Source of the DNA: Bacillota bacterium
Lineage (GTDB): Bacteria; Bacillota; Clostridia; Peptostreptococcales; Acidaminobacteraceae
Reading direction: 5' to 3'
Assembly (NCBI GenBank): GCA_020161295.1
Contig: JAIUOA010000016.1
Coordinates: 1 to 53,790, forward strand
DNA: 53,790 nt
Shown: positions 8,729 to 17,933 of the stretch, piece after piece
Layout: every line of letters starts with the position of its first letter
How positions within the stretch are numbered: the first letter of the stretch is position 1
Position numbers and translations under genes: made by a program
The notes under the pieces: model-generated
Told to the model about the DNA's origin: nothing
Databases searched by the model: none
Seen by the model: the letters and a program-made list of their open reading frames with translations, nothing else

Positions 8729-9427
8729 ATGGAAGAGACCATAGAATTGAGAGAGCTCTTGGCCATCGTGCTAAAGAGAAAATGGATCATCATCGCATTA
8801 ACATTGTTATGTTTAGTGCTAGGAACGGTATATAGTATCTATATGGTAACACCGATGTATCAATCGAGTACGACGCTGATGGTTAACGGCGCAAAGGGGC
8901 TAAGCACCAGTGATATCGCCGCTAGTTTCGATTTAGGAAGCATTAACCTGAGCCAGAAGCTCGTCGTTACGTATAGTGAAATCGTCAAATCGCGAATCGT
9001 GCTTGAGCAAGTAATCTCACAGCTCGAATTGCCTTATACTTACGAAAATCTGTTAAATATGACCACTGCACAGCAGGTGGGTGCCACCGAAATTCTCAAA
9101 ATTTCAGTGAAGAACGAATCTCCTGAGCGTGCATCGGAAATCGCAAATAAGATTTCTTCAGTGTTTATTAAAGAAGTCATGAGAATCCTTAAAGTCAACA
9201 ATGTCGAAATTATCGACGTGGCGATCCCCATGGTTGAGCCCATCAATGTAAGAACCGCCATGAACATGGCAATTTCCATCGTATTGGGGTTAATGCTCGG
9301 CGTGTTTTTAGCGTTTGTGCTCGAGTACCTCGACCATACCATCAAAACAGAAGTCGACGTGGAAAAGCACCTCGGCTTAACGGTTCTAGGCGTCATACCA
9401 GATTATGCAAAAGAAATGAAAGGCTAG
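8729..9427 (+). CDS. Wzz/CapA-type chain-length determinant, BY-kinase modulator
   Basis: 232-residue membrane protein with the Wzz topology: short cytoplasmic N-terminus (IELRELLAIVLKRKW), first transmembrane span at about 21-43, an extracytoplasmic region with coiled-coil-like helix, and a second span at about 178-202 ending in a short cytoplasmic tail. In Firmicutes this protein activates the separate cytoplasmic BY-kinase, encoded here 10 nt downstream. It sets polysaccharide chain length. Start ATG 8729 is chosen for GGGAGG 6-7 nt upstream; the ATG 24 bases earlier has no SD. It is the first gene of the wzz-kinase-phosphatase unit. Confidence 0.85.
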   Translation: MEETIELRELLAIVLKRKWIIIALTLLCLVLGTVYSIYMVTPMYQSSTTLMVNGAKGLSTSDIAASFDLGSINLSQKLVVTYSEIVKSRIVLEQVISQLELPYTYENLLNMTTAQQVGATEILKISVKNESPERASEIANKISSVFIKEVMRILKVNNVEIIDVAIPMVEPINVRTAMNMAISIVLGLMLGVFLAFVLEYLDHTIKTEVDVEKHLGLTVLGVIPDYAKEMKG

Positions 9428-9437
9428 GGGGAAGACC

Positions 9438-10115
9438 ATGAAGGAACTCATCGTACACAACACCCCTAAATCGCCGATTTCAGAAGCCTATAGGGGCATT
9501 AGAACCAATCTGCTTTTTGCCAATGTAGACCATAATGTGAAAACCATACTCGTGTCTAGCGCCACTTCTGGTGAAGGGAAGACGACGACACTTTGCAACG
9601 TGGCCATGACATTAGCTGATTCAAATAAAAGCGTCATTATCGTAGACTGTGATCTAAGAAAACCTAGAATCCATAAGTTTTTAGAGATCAGTAATGCGCA
9701 AGGTGTCACGGATGTTCTCTTAAACGGGGACCATTATTCGAACTTTTTGCATAAGGGCATCCATCCACATCTTCATGTTCTCACCTCGGGAAAAATCCCT
9801 GGAAACCCTTCTGAAATTTTAAACTCTGAGGCGATGAAATCACTGATAAAAACACTGGCCGCGGACTATGATTATGTGCTCATCGATTCGCCACCCATCG
9901 TTCCGGTTACGGATACCGTGATCATGTCCACTTATATCGATCGTGTGCTACTCGTATGTTCGTCTGGAAATGTCGATGTAGAAATGGCTAAAAAGGCAAA
10001 AGAAACACTTGAAAAAGTAGGCGCAAAAATCCTAGGCGTCGTTCTTAATAAAATGAAAATGAACAATAAGCGTTATCAATACTATTATTATTACGCAAGT
10101 CAAAAGGGTGAATAG
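9438..10115 (+). CDS. Tyrosine-protein kinase, CpsD/YwqD family (BY-kinase)
   Basis: 225-residue P-loop kinase. Visible motifs are Walker A (SATSGEGKTTT), Walker A' (VIIVDCDLRKPR) and Walker B (YVLIDSPP), followed by a C-terminal tyrosine cluster (YQYYYYY) that is autophosphorylated in this family. It acts at the membrane with the Wzz-like modulator upstream and is reset by the PHP phosphatase downstream. In characterised systems the cycle controls exopolysaccharide polymerisation. Length matches stand-alone Firmicutes forms. SD AGGGGGAAG. Confidence 0.93.
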   Translation: MKELIVHNTPKSPISEAYRGIRTNLLFANVDHNVKTILVSSATSGEGKTTTLCNVAMTLADSNKSVIIVDCDLRKPRIHKFLEISNAQGVTDVLLNGDHYSNFLHKGIHPHLHVLTSGKIPGNPSEILNSEAMKSLIKTLAADYDYVLIDSPPIVPVTDTVIMSTYIDRVLLVCSSGNVDVEMAKKAKETLEKVGAKILGVVLNKMKMNNKRYQYYYYYASQKGE

Positions 10116-10158
10116 CTTTCGAGCTGTGTTCTAACCGTTTACCGGGAGGTGACGAAAG

Positions 10159-11526
10159 ATGATTGATTCACATGTTCATATATTGCCAGGTGTCGACGAT
10201 GGTGCCAGGGACGAGGAGCAGTCAGTTTATATGCTTGAAAAGGCGAAAGCTGATGGGATAACACATTGGATCGTCACGCCACATTATAACCATGCCTGTT
10301 CCCCGCACACATATGACGAACTGAAGTCGCGCTTTATCAAGTGGGCAGCTATTTATGGCAATTCACATGCAAAGGACAATCTGCTATTCGGTGTGGAAGT
10401 GTATGTTGATGAACCGTTCATCAAGTTTCTAAAGCACATGGATAAGCTACCGACCTTTGAAAACTCAAATTATATGTTAATCGAGTTCAGCCGTGCTTGG
10501 AAGGTCGAGCAGATGCTGGAAGCTATCCACGAATTAAAAATTAGAGGTGTACACCCGGTAATCGCTCATGTGGAGGTCTATCCAGATCTACTGGAGAAAC
10601 CTGAAAATGTAAAACAACTTGCAGATGAAGGTTGTATGATTCAAGTCTCTGCCTCAAGCTTTTTAGACCGTCATTATTATAAGTTCTTAAGAGCGCTTAT
10701 TCAATTAAATGCGGTTGATATCGTCGCATCTGATGGACATGATGTTAAAAACAGGCCACCGATTCTCAGTGACAGCTACCGTGCCGTCACTAAGCATTTT
10801 TCTAAAAACTGGGCAAATCGCTTGTTCGTCGATGCTCCCCGGAAGCTTTTTTATGGGGAGGTCTATGTAAGACCGCATATGGTTGTAACAGTTACTAAAC
10901 GTCAGATTTATACCATGGGCTCTTCTGTGATTGCGGGTCTTGCATTGCTCTTTATAGGGCTAGGTCAACTGGGATTTTTACCAGGAGGTTCTAATCCTGA
11001 TGCGTTAAATATAGCTGTGCTGGAATCGACTGAAGCGATTAGTGACGCTACTGATGGCGGATTTGACCTTACGGATGAATCGATTGCTGCAGGAGCAAAA
11101 GAAGAAGAAACCACCGAACAAGTGACTGTTTCAACACAGGCACCAGCTTCTACTGGACTCCCCATATCCGCGACGACATCGGTCCCATCAAAGTTAACCT
11201 ATGATGAAATCGTGACGATCCACATCACCATGCTTGAGCTTTTACAGAGTGACTACGAAGCAAATGTGGCACGGATTTATGAGGATATTCAAAATGCGAG
11301 GACCTTTATCTCTGATGAAGCAAAACGTAAAGCAGCTATCGATGGCTATATAGAAGAGGCAGGTGCGCTGGAGGCACAGTGTGACATCGAAGTATATGAT
11401 GTGCTTTATAAATTTCAGAATGCGCTTGAAGAATTTGATTATCCAGTAGACGTCATCGAAGAATCTCGTGCAGAATATCATTCGATTAAAGAAGCGACGA
11501 AACAAAAATACCTAAATGAATTTTAA
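10159..11526 (+). CDS. PHP-family tyrosine phosphatase (CpsB/YwqE) with extra transmembrane and extracellular region
   Basis: Residues 1 to about 240 match the Mn-dependent CpsB/YwqE phosphatase that dephosphorylates BY-kinases: DSHVHILPGVDDG near the start, TPHYN, GVEVYVDE, IAHVEVYP and SDGHD supply the metal ligands. The usual family length is about 255. Here the chain continues through a hydrophobic span (about 253-275), a Ser/Thr/Glu-rich linker (about 280-345) and a helical, acidic domain to residue 455. No stop or frame change separates the parts. The phosphatase would be cytoplasmic and the tail outside. SD GGGAGGTGA. Co-operonic with modulator and kinase. The tail's function is unknown; it may be a wall or polymer sensor. 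Confidence 0.85.
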   Translation: MIDSHVHILPGVDDGARDEEQSVYMLEKAKADGITHWIVTPHYNHACSPHTYDELKSRFIKWAAIYGNSHAKDNLLFGVEVYVDEPFIKFLKHMDKLPTFENSNYMLIEFSRAWKVEQMLEAIHELKIRGVHPVIAHVEVYPDLLEKPENVKQLADEGCMIQVSASSFLDRHYYKFLRALIQLNAVDIVASDGHDVKNRPPILSDSYRAVTKHFSKNWANRLFVDAPRKLFYGEVYVRPHMVVTVTKRQIYTMGSSVIAGLALLFIGLGQLGFLPGGSNPDALNIAVLESTEAISDATDGGFDLTDESIAAGAKEEETTEQVTVSTQAPASTGLPISATTSVPSKLTYDEIVTIHITMLELLQSDYEANVARIYEDIQNARTFISDEAKRKAAIDGYIEEAGALEAQCDIEVYDVLYKFQNALEEFDYPVDVIEESRAEYHSIKEATKQKYLNEF

Positions 11527-11542
11527 TCCTACTATAAATGTG

Positions 11543-11586
11543 AACTTACCTGATTTTGCAGTGGCTAAATCAGGTAAGTTTTTTTT
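11543..11586 (+). terminator. Rho-independent terminator after phosphatase gene
   Basis: Perfect 14-bp stem AACTTACCTGATTT/AAATCAGGTAAGTT followed by a run of T. It closes the wzz-kinase-phosphatase unit. Confidence 0.9.
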
Positions 11587-11663
11587 AGTTTGCGTATTCA
11601 GTACGTGTTTTTTTGGGTATAATGAAAGTTGAGAGTTTTTATGTGAGGACAAAGGAGGCAGAA

Positions 11664-12563
11664 ATGAAGAATAAGGCTCAGCACAATCCCTTTGATTATA
11701 GGCGTATAAAGGTGATGATCGTATTACTGGCATTAAGCTTGATCATGACCAGTTGTGCCCAGGAAGAACCGGCAAAAGCGGTGGAAAAAATAAGACAAGT
11801 CAGCGTGGTCACAGCAAACGAAGAATCCTATCGTGAAACGCTAAAGTATACAGGCTATGTTACGGCTAGCCAGATCATCCCCATCCATTTTTCCATAGAC
11901 GGCAAAGTAGATGAAGTGAAGGTCAAACAAGGTCAAAAAGTGAAAACAGGCGACATCCTTATGACACTTGAACAGATGGGAACCAAAGTGAATCCAGCTG
12001 GATTTGCTGTGGTAGTTATGGATGGCGTGGTAACGCAGCTCATCAATAAACCTGGCGATCTGGTGAGCAAGGATTATCCAGTGGCCATCATCAGCACAGA
12101 AAAGCAAGTGGTAAAATTCGGCGTGACGGACACCGATCTCGAGAAAATCGAGAAGTTTGGCAATCCAGTGGTTTCTGTGGAATTAAATGGCCTAAAGGTA
12201 GATGCTGTATTAGAGGACGTCAGTAAGATTCCAGACCAAGACAGTCGATTATATAATGTGACCGTGGCCTTGAAAGAGGGAAAATCACAGTTGATTGGTA
12301 CCATAGGTACCATTTCGCTTGAGTTATCAAGAATTTACGGCATTTGGCTTCCCATCGCTCAAGTTCAAAATGATGGTGAGGATTACGTCTATATCGTTAA
12401 CGCTGACAATCGCGTAGAACGTCGTAATCTGAGATTAAAAGAGCTATATAATGATTTGGTGCGGGTAGAGGGGCTTAATGAAGGAGACCGCGTCATCACA
12501 GTGGGAAATGCATTTGTTAAGGAAGGACAGCAGGTGACTGCTAGGGAGGAAGACCATGAATAA
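11664..12563 (+). CDS. RND efflux periplasmic-adaptor-type lipoprotein (membrane fusion protein)
   Basis: 299-residue lipoprotein: hydrophobic signal ending in lipobox LIMTSC, then the HlyD/AcrA-like order of beta-barrel, lipoyl/biotinyl half-motifs (GKVDEVKVKQGQKVKTGDIL, and the second half near PAGFAVVVMDGVVTQL) and membrane-proximal domain. The alpha-helical hairpin is almost missing, as in short adaptors of monoderm bacteria. Start ATG 11664 follows AAAGGAGG by 5 nt; the ORF could open 51 bases earlier but that ATG lies in the -10-like TATAAT. It overlaps the RND pump gene by 8 nt, so the two are translationally coupled. Confidence 0.88.
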   Translation: MKNKAQHNPFDYRRIKVMIVLLALSLIMTSCAQEEPAKAVEKIRQVSVVTANEESYRETLKYTGYVTASQIIPIHFSIDGKVDEVKVKQGQKVKTGDILMTLEQMGTKVNPAGFAVVVMDGVVTQLINKPGDLVSKDYPVAIISTEKQVVKFGVTDTDLEKIEKFGNPVVSVELNGLKVDAVLEDVSKIPDQDSRLYNVTVALKEGKSQLIGTIGTISLELSRIYGIWLPIAQVQNDGEDYVYIVNADNRVERRNLRLKELYNDLVRVEGLNEGDRVITVGNAFVKEGQQVTAREEDHE

Positions 12564-15500
12564 GCTCATGCGTATGGCCGTATATGAGCGTAAAGTGACG
12601 ATCTTGCTATCCTTTATGATCATCCTTTACGGTGTATATGCCTATTATTTTATCCCTAAACAAGAGAATCCTGACACCTCGAGTCCAGCTGCTCAAATCA
12701 TCACGGTTTTTCCAGGCGCCACAGCTGCAGAAGTTGAAGAGCTGGTCAGTAAACCCATCGAGGATGAAGTTGCGACGCTGGACGGAATCGAATCATTAAC
12801 GTCCTATTCAAATACCAATGTTTCAGTCGTCATCGTCACGTTGAATTACGACGTGGACTACGAAGAACAATGGAATAATTTACGCGTCAGACTGGATAAT
12901 CTAAAGTCTTCGTTACCATCTGGCGTTTATGATTATCAGATTAGTACAGACCTGACCACCTCAGCGGGGATTATCCTGAGCTTGTCTGGTGAAAAGTACA
13001 CGTATGAGCAGCTCGCTGACTATGCGGCGCTATATAAGAACGACCTTGAAAAAGTGGATGGTGTGAAGCGAATCATCATCGACGGCGCACCACGAAAGAA
13101 CATCGTCATCAAAGTCGATGCCATGAAACTCGACGCATTACCATTGTCAACCAAAGATATATATGACCTTTTACAGGCGCAGAATTTATCGATTCCAGCC
13201 GGTGAAATCAATACACCTAATGGAAAAATTAGCGTTAAAGCGCCTACGGGTATCGATAATCTCTCTGATATAGAAAATCTTATCATTTATGGCTCAGAAT
13301 CAGGCGGTATGGTTAGGCTTAAAGATGTGGCGACCATAGGATTCGAATATGAAGAAAGTGCCCAGAGCTTTAAGGATGGAGACGCCAATGCTGTTTTAAT
13401 GACGGTTTATTTTGATGCGAACCAAAATGTCGTCTTAATCGGCGATGACGTCAGGGATACCATCGATGACATCGAAAGGGATATGCCTGGGGACTTAAAT
13501 GTCCATGAAGTCCTTTTTCAGCCAGAAGAAGTAAGCTATGCCATCGAAGGCTTCTTAATGAACCTGCTTCAAGGGGTGGGCTTCGTCGTGCTGGTTGTTT
13601 TGGTAGGAATGGGGATTCGTAATGCTTTAGTCGTGTCGCTATCCATTCCACTTTCCATCGCTGCCACACTAATCATGATGCAAATATTAGGCATCGATAT
13701 ACAGCAAATGTCCATCGCTGCGCTAATCATCGCTCTGGGGATGCTGGTGGATAACTCCATCGTCATCAGTGACGCGGTTCAAGTGAAAATTAATGAAGGA
13801 CACGAAATTAAGCTTGCATGTTATGAAGGTGCAGTAGAACAAGCGATACCTGTTTTAACGTCTACGCTCACAACTGTCGTGGCTTTTGCACCACTGATTA
13901 CATTACCAGGAGAAGCAGGCGAGTTCGCAAAATCGCTACCAATGGTGGTCATCATCGCGCTAATCGCGTCATATCTCGTGGCGATGTTCGTAACGCCAGC
14001 TGTTGCAAGCTTACTCTTTAAAAATACGCATCGAGAAGACGCAAGGCGCAATATTATAAGACATCTTTTCGAGAATGCCTTAAAAGGTGCCATGAGGATG
14101 CCTATTTTTGCACTTTTAATCGTCATTCTCATCGTCGGTGGAACTGTCTATAGTGCCATGTTTTTAAATTTCAACCTATTCCCTTATGCGGATAAGGATT
14201 TGGTTTACATCGATATCACCAGTGAAAAGAAGGGCGACATCGAATATACGGAAAAACTTACAAAAGAGCTCCGCGCCATTATCTCAGATGAACCGGAAAT
14301 AGAGCATGTTAACACAGCCATCGGAGGTGGTTTTCCTAAGTTTTATTTGACTGTCGCGGTTAGACCGCCATCAGCTTCTTATGGACAGCTTCTATTAGAA
14401 GTGGATTTAAGCAAAAGCGACCGTTTTAAAACGCGTGAGGATTTCGCTTATCATCTGCAAAACCTCGTGGACGATGAACTCACCGGTGGATCGGCTACTG
14501 TGAACCTCATCGAAATCAATATGCCAGGACCTGCCATCGATATTAAGATATCAGGTGATTATCGCGACGATGTGAATCGCGTTGCTCGTGAGCTTTATAA
14601 TTACCTTCTGACAGACCCGCAAACCATAAATGTTAAAAATGATATTTCGGAGTATGTCTACCAATACGCCATCGAAGTGGATGACGATAAAGCCATGTCT
14701 TATGGTCTGACGACCTATGACATCCAGTTTCAGACGAGCTTAGCCCTAACGGGGATGACTTCCACCGTTTTACAGAAGGAAGGCAATCAATACGGCATCG
14801 TCGTAAAGGGTGACATTCAGTCCGTACAGGATTTAGAAAACTTACGCATCAAATCCAGCATCACGGATCAAAAAGTCTTAATGAAGCAGTTTGCATCCAT
14901 TAGCCTCGATAAGGAGCTTAGCACCATCAAACGCTATAATCGCAGCGCTTCTGTCTCTGTTAGTGCTAATCTAAGACCTGGATTCAGCGTGCCAGAACTT
15001 CAGGCGAAAATTGAAAATAGCGTCCTCCCGAGCATAGATCTGGATGGCGTGGAAATCGACTTTGGTGGCGAGCAGGAAACCTTCGATAAGTATATCTCTG
15101 GTTTAATCGGTGCTGCGATCTTTGCGTTAGCAGTGGTGTACATCATCCTGCTGATCCAGTTCAACTCTTTAATGCAGCCTCTGATTATCTTAGTGACGGT
15201 TCCATTATCCCTTATCGGTTCTGTCTTCATCATGCTGGCACTGAACATGAATGTGACCTTTACAGCACTTTTAGGGGTTACCAGCTTAATTGGTGTGGTC
15301 GTTAATAATGCCATCCTTCTCATCGACTACATCAATAGGGAGAGAAAAAACAACATGTCTGTTCAAGATGCATGTATCAGCTCAGTGGGACGTCGGTTTA
15401 GGCCGATTATGCTGAGCACCATAACCACCGTAATCGGTCTCGTACCGATGGCGCTGTCGAACAGCTCCTTCTTTACACCGATGGCAGTGGCGTTAATGGG

Positions 15501-15606
15501 TGGTCTTATGGTTTCCACTTTACTCACATTGATCGTTATCCCACTTATCTATTATGTCAGCCATCGCTATGACGATCAAAAGGCTGCGTTATTAAATACT
15601 GACTAA
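12556..15606 (+). CDS. RND-family efflux transporter (AcrB/HAE1-like)
   Basis: 1016-residue inner-membrane pump with two symmetrical halves. Transmembrane 1 is at the N-terminus, followed by a large extracytoplasmic loop; the second half begins near residue 520 with the second large loop at about 545-850. The conserved FPGATAAEVEELVSKPIE, ALIIALGMLVDNSIV (proton-relay Asp in TM4) and GVTSLIGVVVNNAILLIDY are visible. With its coupled lipoprotein adaptor it should export drugs, lipids or peptides by proton motive force. No TolC-type outer-membrane gene is nearby, as usual for Clostridia. The substrate cannot be read from sequence. The SD lies within the adaptor's end (GGGAGGAAG). Confidence 0.93.
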   Translation: MNKLMRMAVYERKVTILLSFMIILYGVYAYYFIPKQENPDTSSPAAQIITVFPGATAAEVEELVSKPIEDEVATLDGIESLTSYSNTNVSVVIVTLNYDVDYEEQWNNLRVRLDNLKSSLPSGVYDYQISTDLTTSAGIILSLSGEKYTYEQLADYAALYKNDLEKVDGVKRIIIDGAPRKNIVIKVDAMKLDALPLSTKDIYDLLQAQNLSIPAGEINTPNGKISVKAPTGIDNLSDIENLIIYGSESGGMVRLKDVATIGFEYEESAQSFKDGDANAVLMTVYFDANQNVVLIGDDVRDTIDDIERDMPGDLNVHEVLFQPEEVSYAIEGFLMNLLQGVGFVVLVVLVGMGIRNALVVSLSIPLSIAATLIMMQILGIDIQQMSIAALIIALGMLVDNSIVISDAVQVKINEGHEIKLACYEGAVEQAIPVLTSTLTTVVAFAPLITLPGEAGEFAKSLPMVVIIALIASYLVAMFVTPAVASLLFKNTHREDARRNIIRHLFENALKGAMRMPIFALLIVILIVGGTVYSAMFLNFNLFPYADKDLVYIDITSEKKGDIEYTEKLTKELRAIISDEPEIEHVNTAIGGGFPKFYLTVAVRPPSASYGQLLLEVDLSKSDRFKTREDFAYHLQNLVDDELTGGSATVNLIEINMPGPAIDIKISGDYRDDVNRVARELYNYLLTDPQTINVKNDISEYVYQYAIEVDDDKAMSYGLTTYDIQFQTSLALTGMTSTVLQKEGNQYGIVVKGDIQSVQDLENLRIKSSITDQKVLMKQFASISLDKELSTIKRYNRSASVSVSANLRPGFSVPELQAKIENSVLPSIDLDGVEIDFGGEQETFDKYISGLIGAAIFALAVVYIILLIQFNSLMQPLIILVTVPLSLIGSVFIMLALNMNVTFTALLGVTSLIGVVVNNAILLIDYINRERKNNMSVQDACISSVGRRFRPIMLSTITTVIGLVPMALSNSSFFTPMAVALMGGLMVSTLLTLIVIPLIYYVSHRYDDQKAALLNTD

Positions 15607-15639
15607 TCTTTAAACGCATCTAAAGTTGAAAGGAAAATT

Positions 15640-17826
15640 ATGAAAAGTTTAGTTCTGGCTGAAAAGCCTTCTGTGGGACGCGATATCGCTAGGGTATTAG
15701 GCTGTCAGCAGAAAGGCAATGGCTATTTTGAAGGACCCAAGTACATCGTGACTTGGGCGCTGGGTCATCTGGTCACTCTAGCAGATCCCGAAACGTATGA
15801 TCAGAAGTATCAGACATGGCGGCTTGAGGACTTGCCGATGCTGCCAGAGCCGCTAAAGCTCGAAGTCATCCCACAAACACGTGGACAATACCAAGCGGTA
15901 AATCAACTGCTTAAACGTTCGGATGTGAATGAGGTGATTATTGGCACAGATGCTGGCCGTGAGGGTGAACTGGTCGCCAGATGGATTCTAGAGCGTTCTG
16001 GGGTGAAAAAGCCGGTGAAGCGTCTATGGATCTCTTCTGTGACCGATAAAGCCATCAAGGAAGGGTTTGGAAGCCTGAAGGATGGTAAGGCCTATGAAAA
16101 TCTATATGCATCTGCTGTGGCAAGGTCTGCGGCTGATTGGTATGTAGGGATGAATGCGACACGAGCATTGACGACGAAGTTTAACGCACAGCTTTCCTGT
16201 GGCCGTGTCCAAACGCCTACACTGGCCATGATTCAAAAGCGCGAAAAGGAGATAGGGGCCTTCAAGTCGCAGGTTTATTACGGTGTGCAGGTGACTGGCA
16301 AGGGCATTTATCTTACATGGGTTGATGAAAAAACAGGAGCGACGCAGACTTTTGACCAGTCAATGGCAGCGGCTGTGGTGGAATCAACTAAAGGCAAAGA
16401 GTTGGTCATTAAGGCCATCGATAAAAAAAATAAGAAACAAAGTGCACCCCCCTTATACGATTTAACCGAGCTTCAGCGTGAGGCAAATAAGCGGTATGGC
16501 TTCTCAGCGAAACAGACACTAAACCTCATGCAAGCCTTATATGAGACACATAAAATCCTCACATATCCTAGAACAGACGCTAGATACCTGTCTTCTGACC
16601 TGGTGGGAACCCTAAAGGACCGGGTGAAGGCATGTGGAGTGGGCGATTTCGGGAAAGTTGCCGGGATGATTCTAAAATCACCGATTTTGGCAGGAAAGCA
16701 TTTCGTAGATGATACGAAGGTTTCTGATCACCATGCGATCATCCCCACAGAGCAACTGGTACAGTTGAATCGATTAAGCGCTGATGAAAGACGGATTTAC
16801 GAGATGGTGGTCAAACGTTTTTTATCTGTTCTTTTGCCTGCATTTGAATACGAACAAACGACCATACTGGGTACAGTTCAAACGGATAAGGGAGTCTCGA
16901 CATTTAAGGCCTCGGGTAAACGCGTGATTCAAAATGGTTGGAAAAACGCATATGATTTAAACGAGGATCCAGAGGGGGATGACGATGCGTTTGATGCCTC
17001 CAGTGAACGGTTAAGAGACCAGCTTCTACCGATGCTTCAGCAGGGAGACCGACTGAAGGTCGAGGGTGTGCGGTTGACCACAGGTGAAACTAGGCCCCCC
17101 TCGTTCTTCACGGAAGGAACCTTGCTCGCAGCTATGGAGCGTCCCTCTAAGCACATGACATGTGGCATCGGTACTGTGGCCACACGGGCTGACATCATCG
17201 AAAAGCTGTTAGGTTCTTTTTTAATCGAAAAGAAAGGTCAAGCCCTTCATATCACATCAAAGGGGCGTCAATTGCTCGAGCTCGTTCCTCATGATTTAAG
17301 AACGCCTGAGCTCACTGCCGAGTGGGAAGATCGCCTTGAAAAGATCGCTTCCGGAAAGCTCAAGAAAGAAGCCTTCATAACTGAAATCAAAGGCTATGCG
17401 AAGGCGTGCGTCCTAGAAATCAAGAATAGCAGCGCTCAGTTTCGACATGATAATGTCTCTAGAGAAAAATGTCCTGACTGTGGAAAATTTTTACTTGAAG
17501 TGAATGGTAAAAAGGGAAAAATGCTGGTCTGTCAAGACCGTGAGTGTGGCTTTAGAAGATCGGTAGCGCTGGTGACCAATGCCAGATGTCCGAACTGCCA
17601 TAAAAAAATGACGTTAGTGGGCCAGGGTGAAGGCAAATTGTTCACCTGTGTCTGTGGTCATCGTGAAAAACTGGATGCATTTAATGAGCGCCGTAAGGCT
17701 GCTGAAAGTAAAGGCAATATCAAGGATGTTAGAAAGTACCTGGAGGAACAAAAAAAAGAGAATTCAAAGCCCGATCCCAACAGCTCACCCTTTGCGGCGC
17801 TGAAAGGACTTTTGCCCAAAGAGTAG
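15640..17826 (+). CDS. topB: DNA topoisomerase III
   Basis: Type IA topoisomerase of 728 residues that decatenates DNA through a 5'-phosphotyrosine. The TOPRIM domain fills about 1-130 (VLAEKPSVGRDIARVLG; IIGTDAGREGELVARWI with its acidic triad). The active-site Tyr is Y309 in ILTYPRTDARYL. The CGRVQTPTL motif follows SAADWYVGMNATRAL. The C-terminus has two zinc-ribbon-like modules (CPDCGK..CQDREC at about 610-635; CPNCHKK..CVCGH at about 652-672). Length and order fit TopB of Firmicutes. It lies 33 nt after the RND gene without a terminator and may be partly co-transcribed. The SD is GAAAGGAAA. Confidence 0.95.
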   Translation: MKSLVLAEKPSVGRDIARVLGCQQKGNGYFEGPKYIVTWALGHLVTLADPETYDQKYQTWRLEDLPMLPEPLKLEVIPQTRGQYQAVNQLLKRSDVNEVIIGTDAGREGELVARWILERSGVKKPVKRLWISSVTDKAIKEGFGSLKDGKAYENLYASAVARSAADWYVGMNATRALTTKFNAQLSCGRVQTPTLAMIQKREKEIGAFKSQVYYGVQVTGKGIYLTWVDEKTGATQTFDQSMAAAVVESTKGKELVIKAIDKKNKKQSAPPLYDLTELQREANKRYGFSAKQTLNLMQALYETHKILTYPRTDARYLSSDLVGTLKDRVKACGVGDFGKVAGMILKSPILAGKHFVDDTKVSDHHAIIPTEQLVQLNRLSADERRIYEMVVKRFLSVLLPAFEYEQTTILGTVQTDKGVSTFKASGKRVIQNGWKNAYDLNEDPEGDDDAFDASSERLRDQLLPMLQQGDRLKVEGVRLTTGETRPPSFFTEGTLLAAMERPSKHMTCGIGTVATRADIIEKLLGSFLIEKKGQALHITSKGRQLLELVPHDLRTPELTAEWEDRLEKIASGKLKKEAFITEIKGYAKACVLEIKNSSAQFRHDNVSREKCPDCGKFLLEVNGKKGKMLVCQDRECGFRRSVALVTNARCPNCHKKMTLVGQGEGKLFTCVCGHREKLDAFNERRKAAESKGNIKDVRKYLEEQKKENSKPDPNSSPFAALKGLLPKE

Positions 17827-17850
17827 TCACCATTTGCTTCTAAAACGCGC

Positions 17851-17905
17851 TTGATTAATCTCATAAAGTATGATAAATTTAAATCACCCCCCGTAGTAGG
17901 GGGGG
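17851..17905 (+). promoter_or_regulatory. Rhodanese promoter with C-tract/G-tract palindrome at the start site
   Basis: TTGATT (17851-17856), 17 nt, then TAAATT (17874-17879) preceded by TGA. Immediately downstream, CCCCCC-GTAGTA-GGGGGG(G) (17887-17905) covers the expected transcription start. Such C-run/G-run palindromes are typical operators of the CsoR/CstR/RcnR repressor family, and CstR members control rhodanese genes in response to persulfide. No such regulator gene lies in the window. The hairpin has no U-tract, so it is a poor terminator for topB. Confidence 0.5.
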
Positions 17906-17933
17906 TTAAATTATTAAGCTGGGAGATTTTAAT

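Noticed and set aside
11841..12313. Minus-strand open frames inside the RND adaptor gene
   Set aside because: They lie wholly inside a well-supported gene, have no SD and show no recognisable domain; many such shadows occur in the window.
12556..15606. RND pump as evidence for an outer membrane
   Set aside because: RND pumps with short lipoprotein adaptors are found in Clostridia; no TolC, Lpt or Bam gene is present here.
17887..17905. C6/G7 hairpin as a topB terminator
   Set aside because: It is followed by GTTAAATT rather than a T-run and lies on a promoter start site; an operator fits better.
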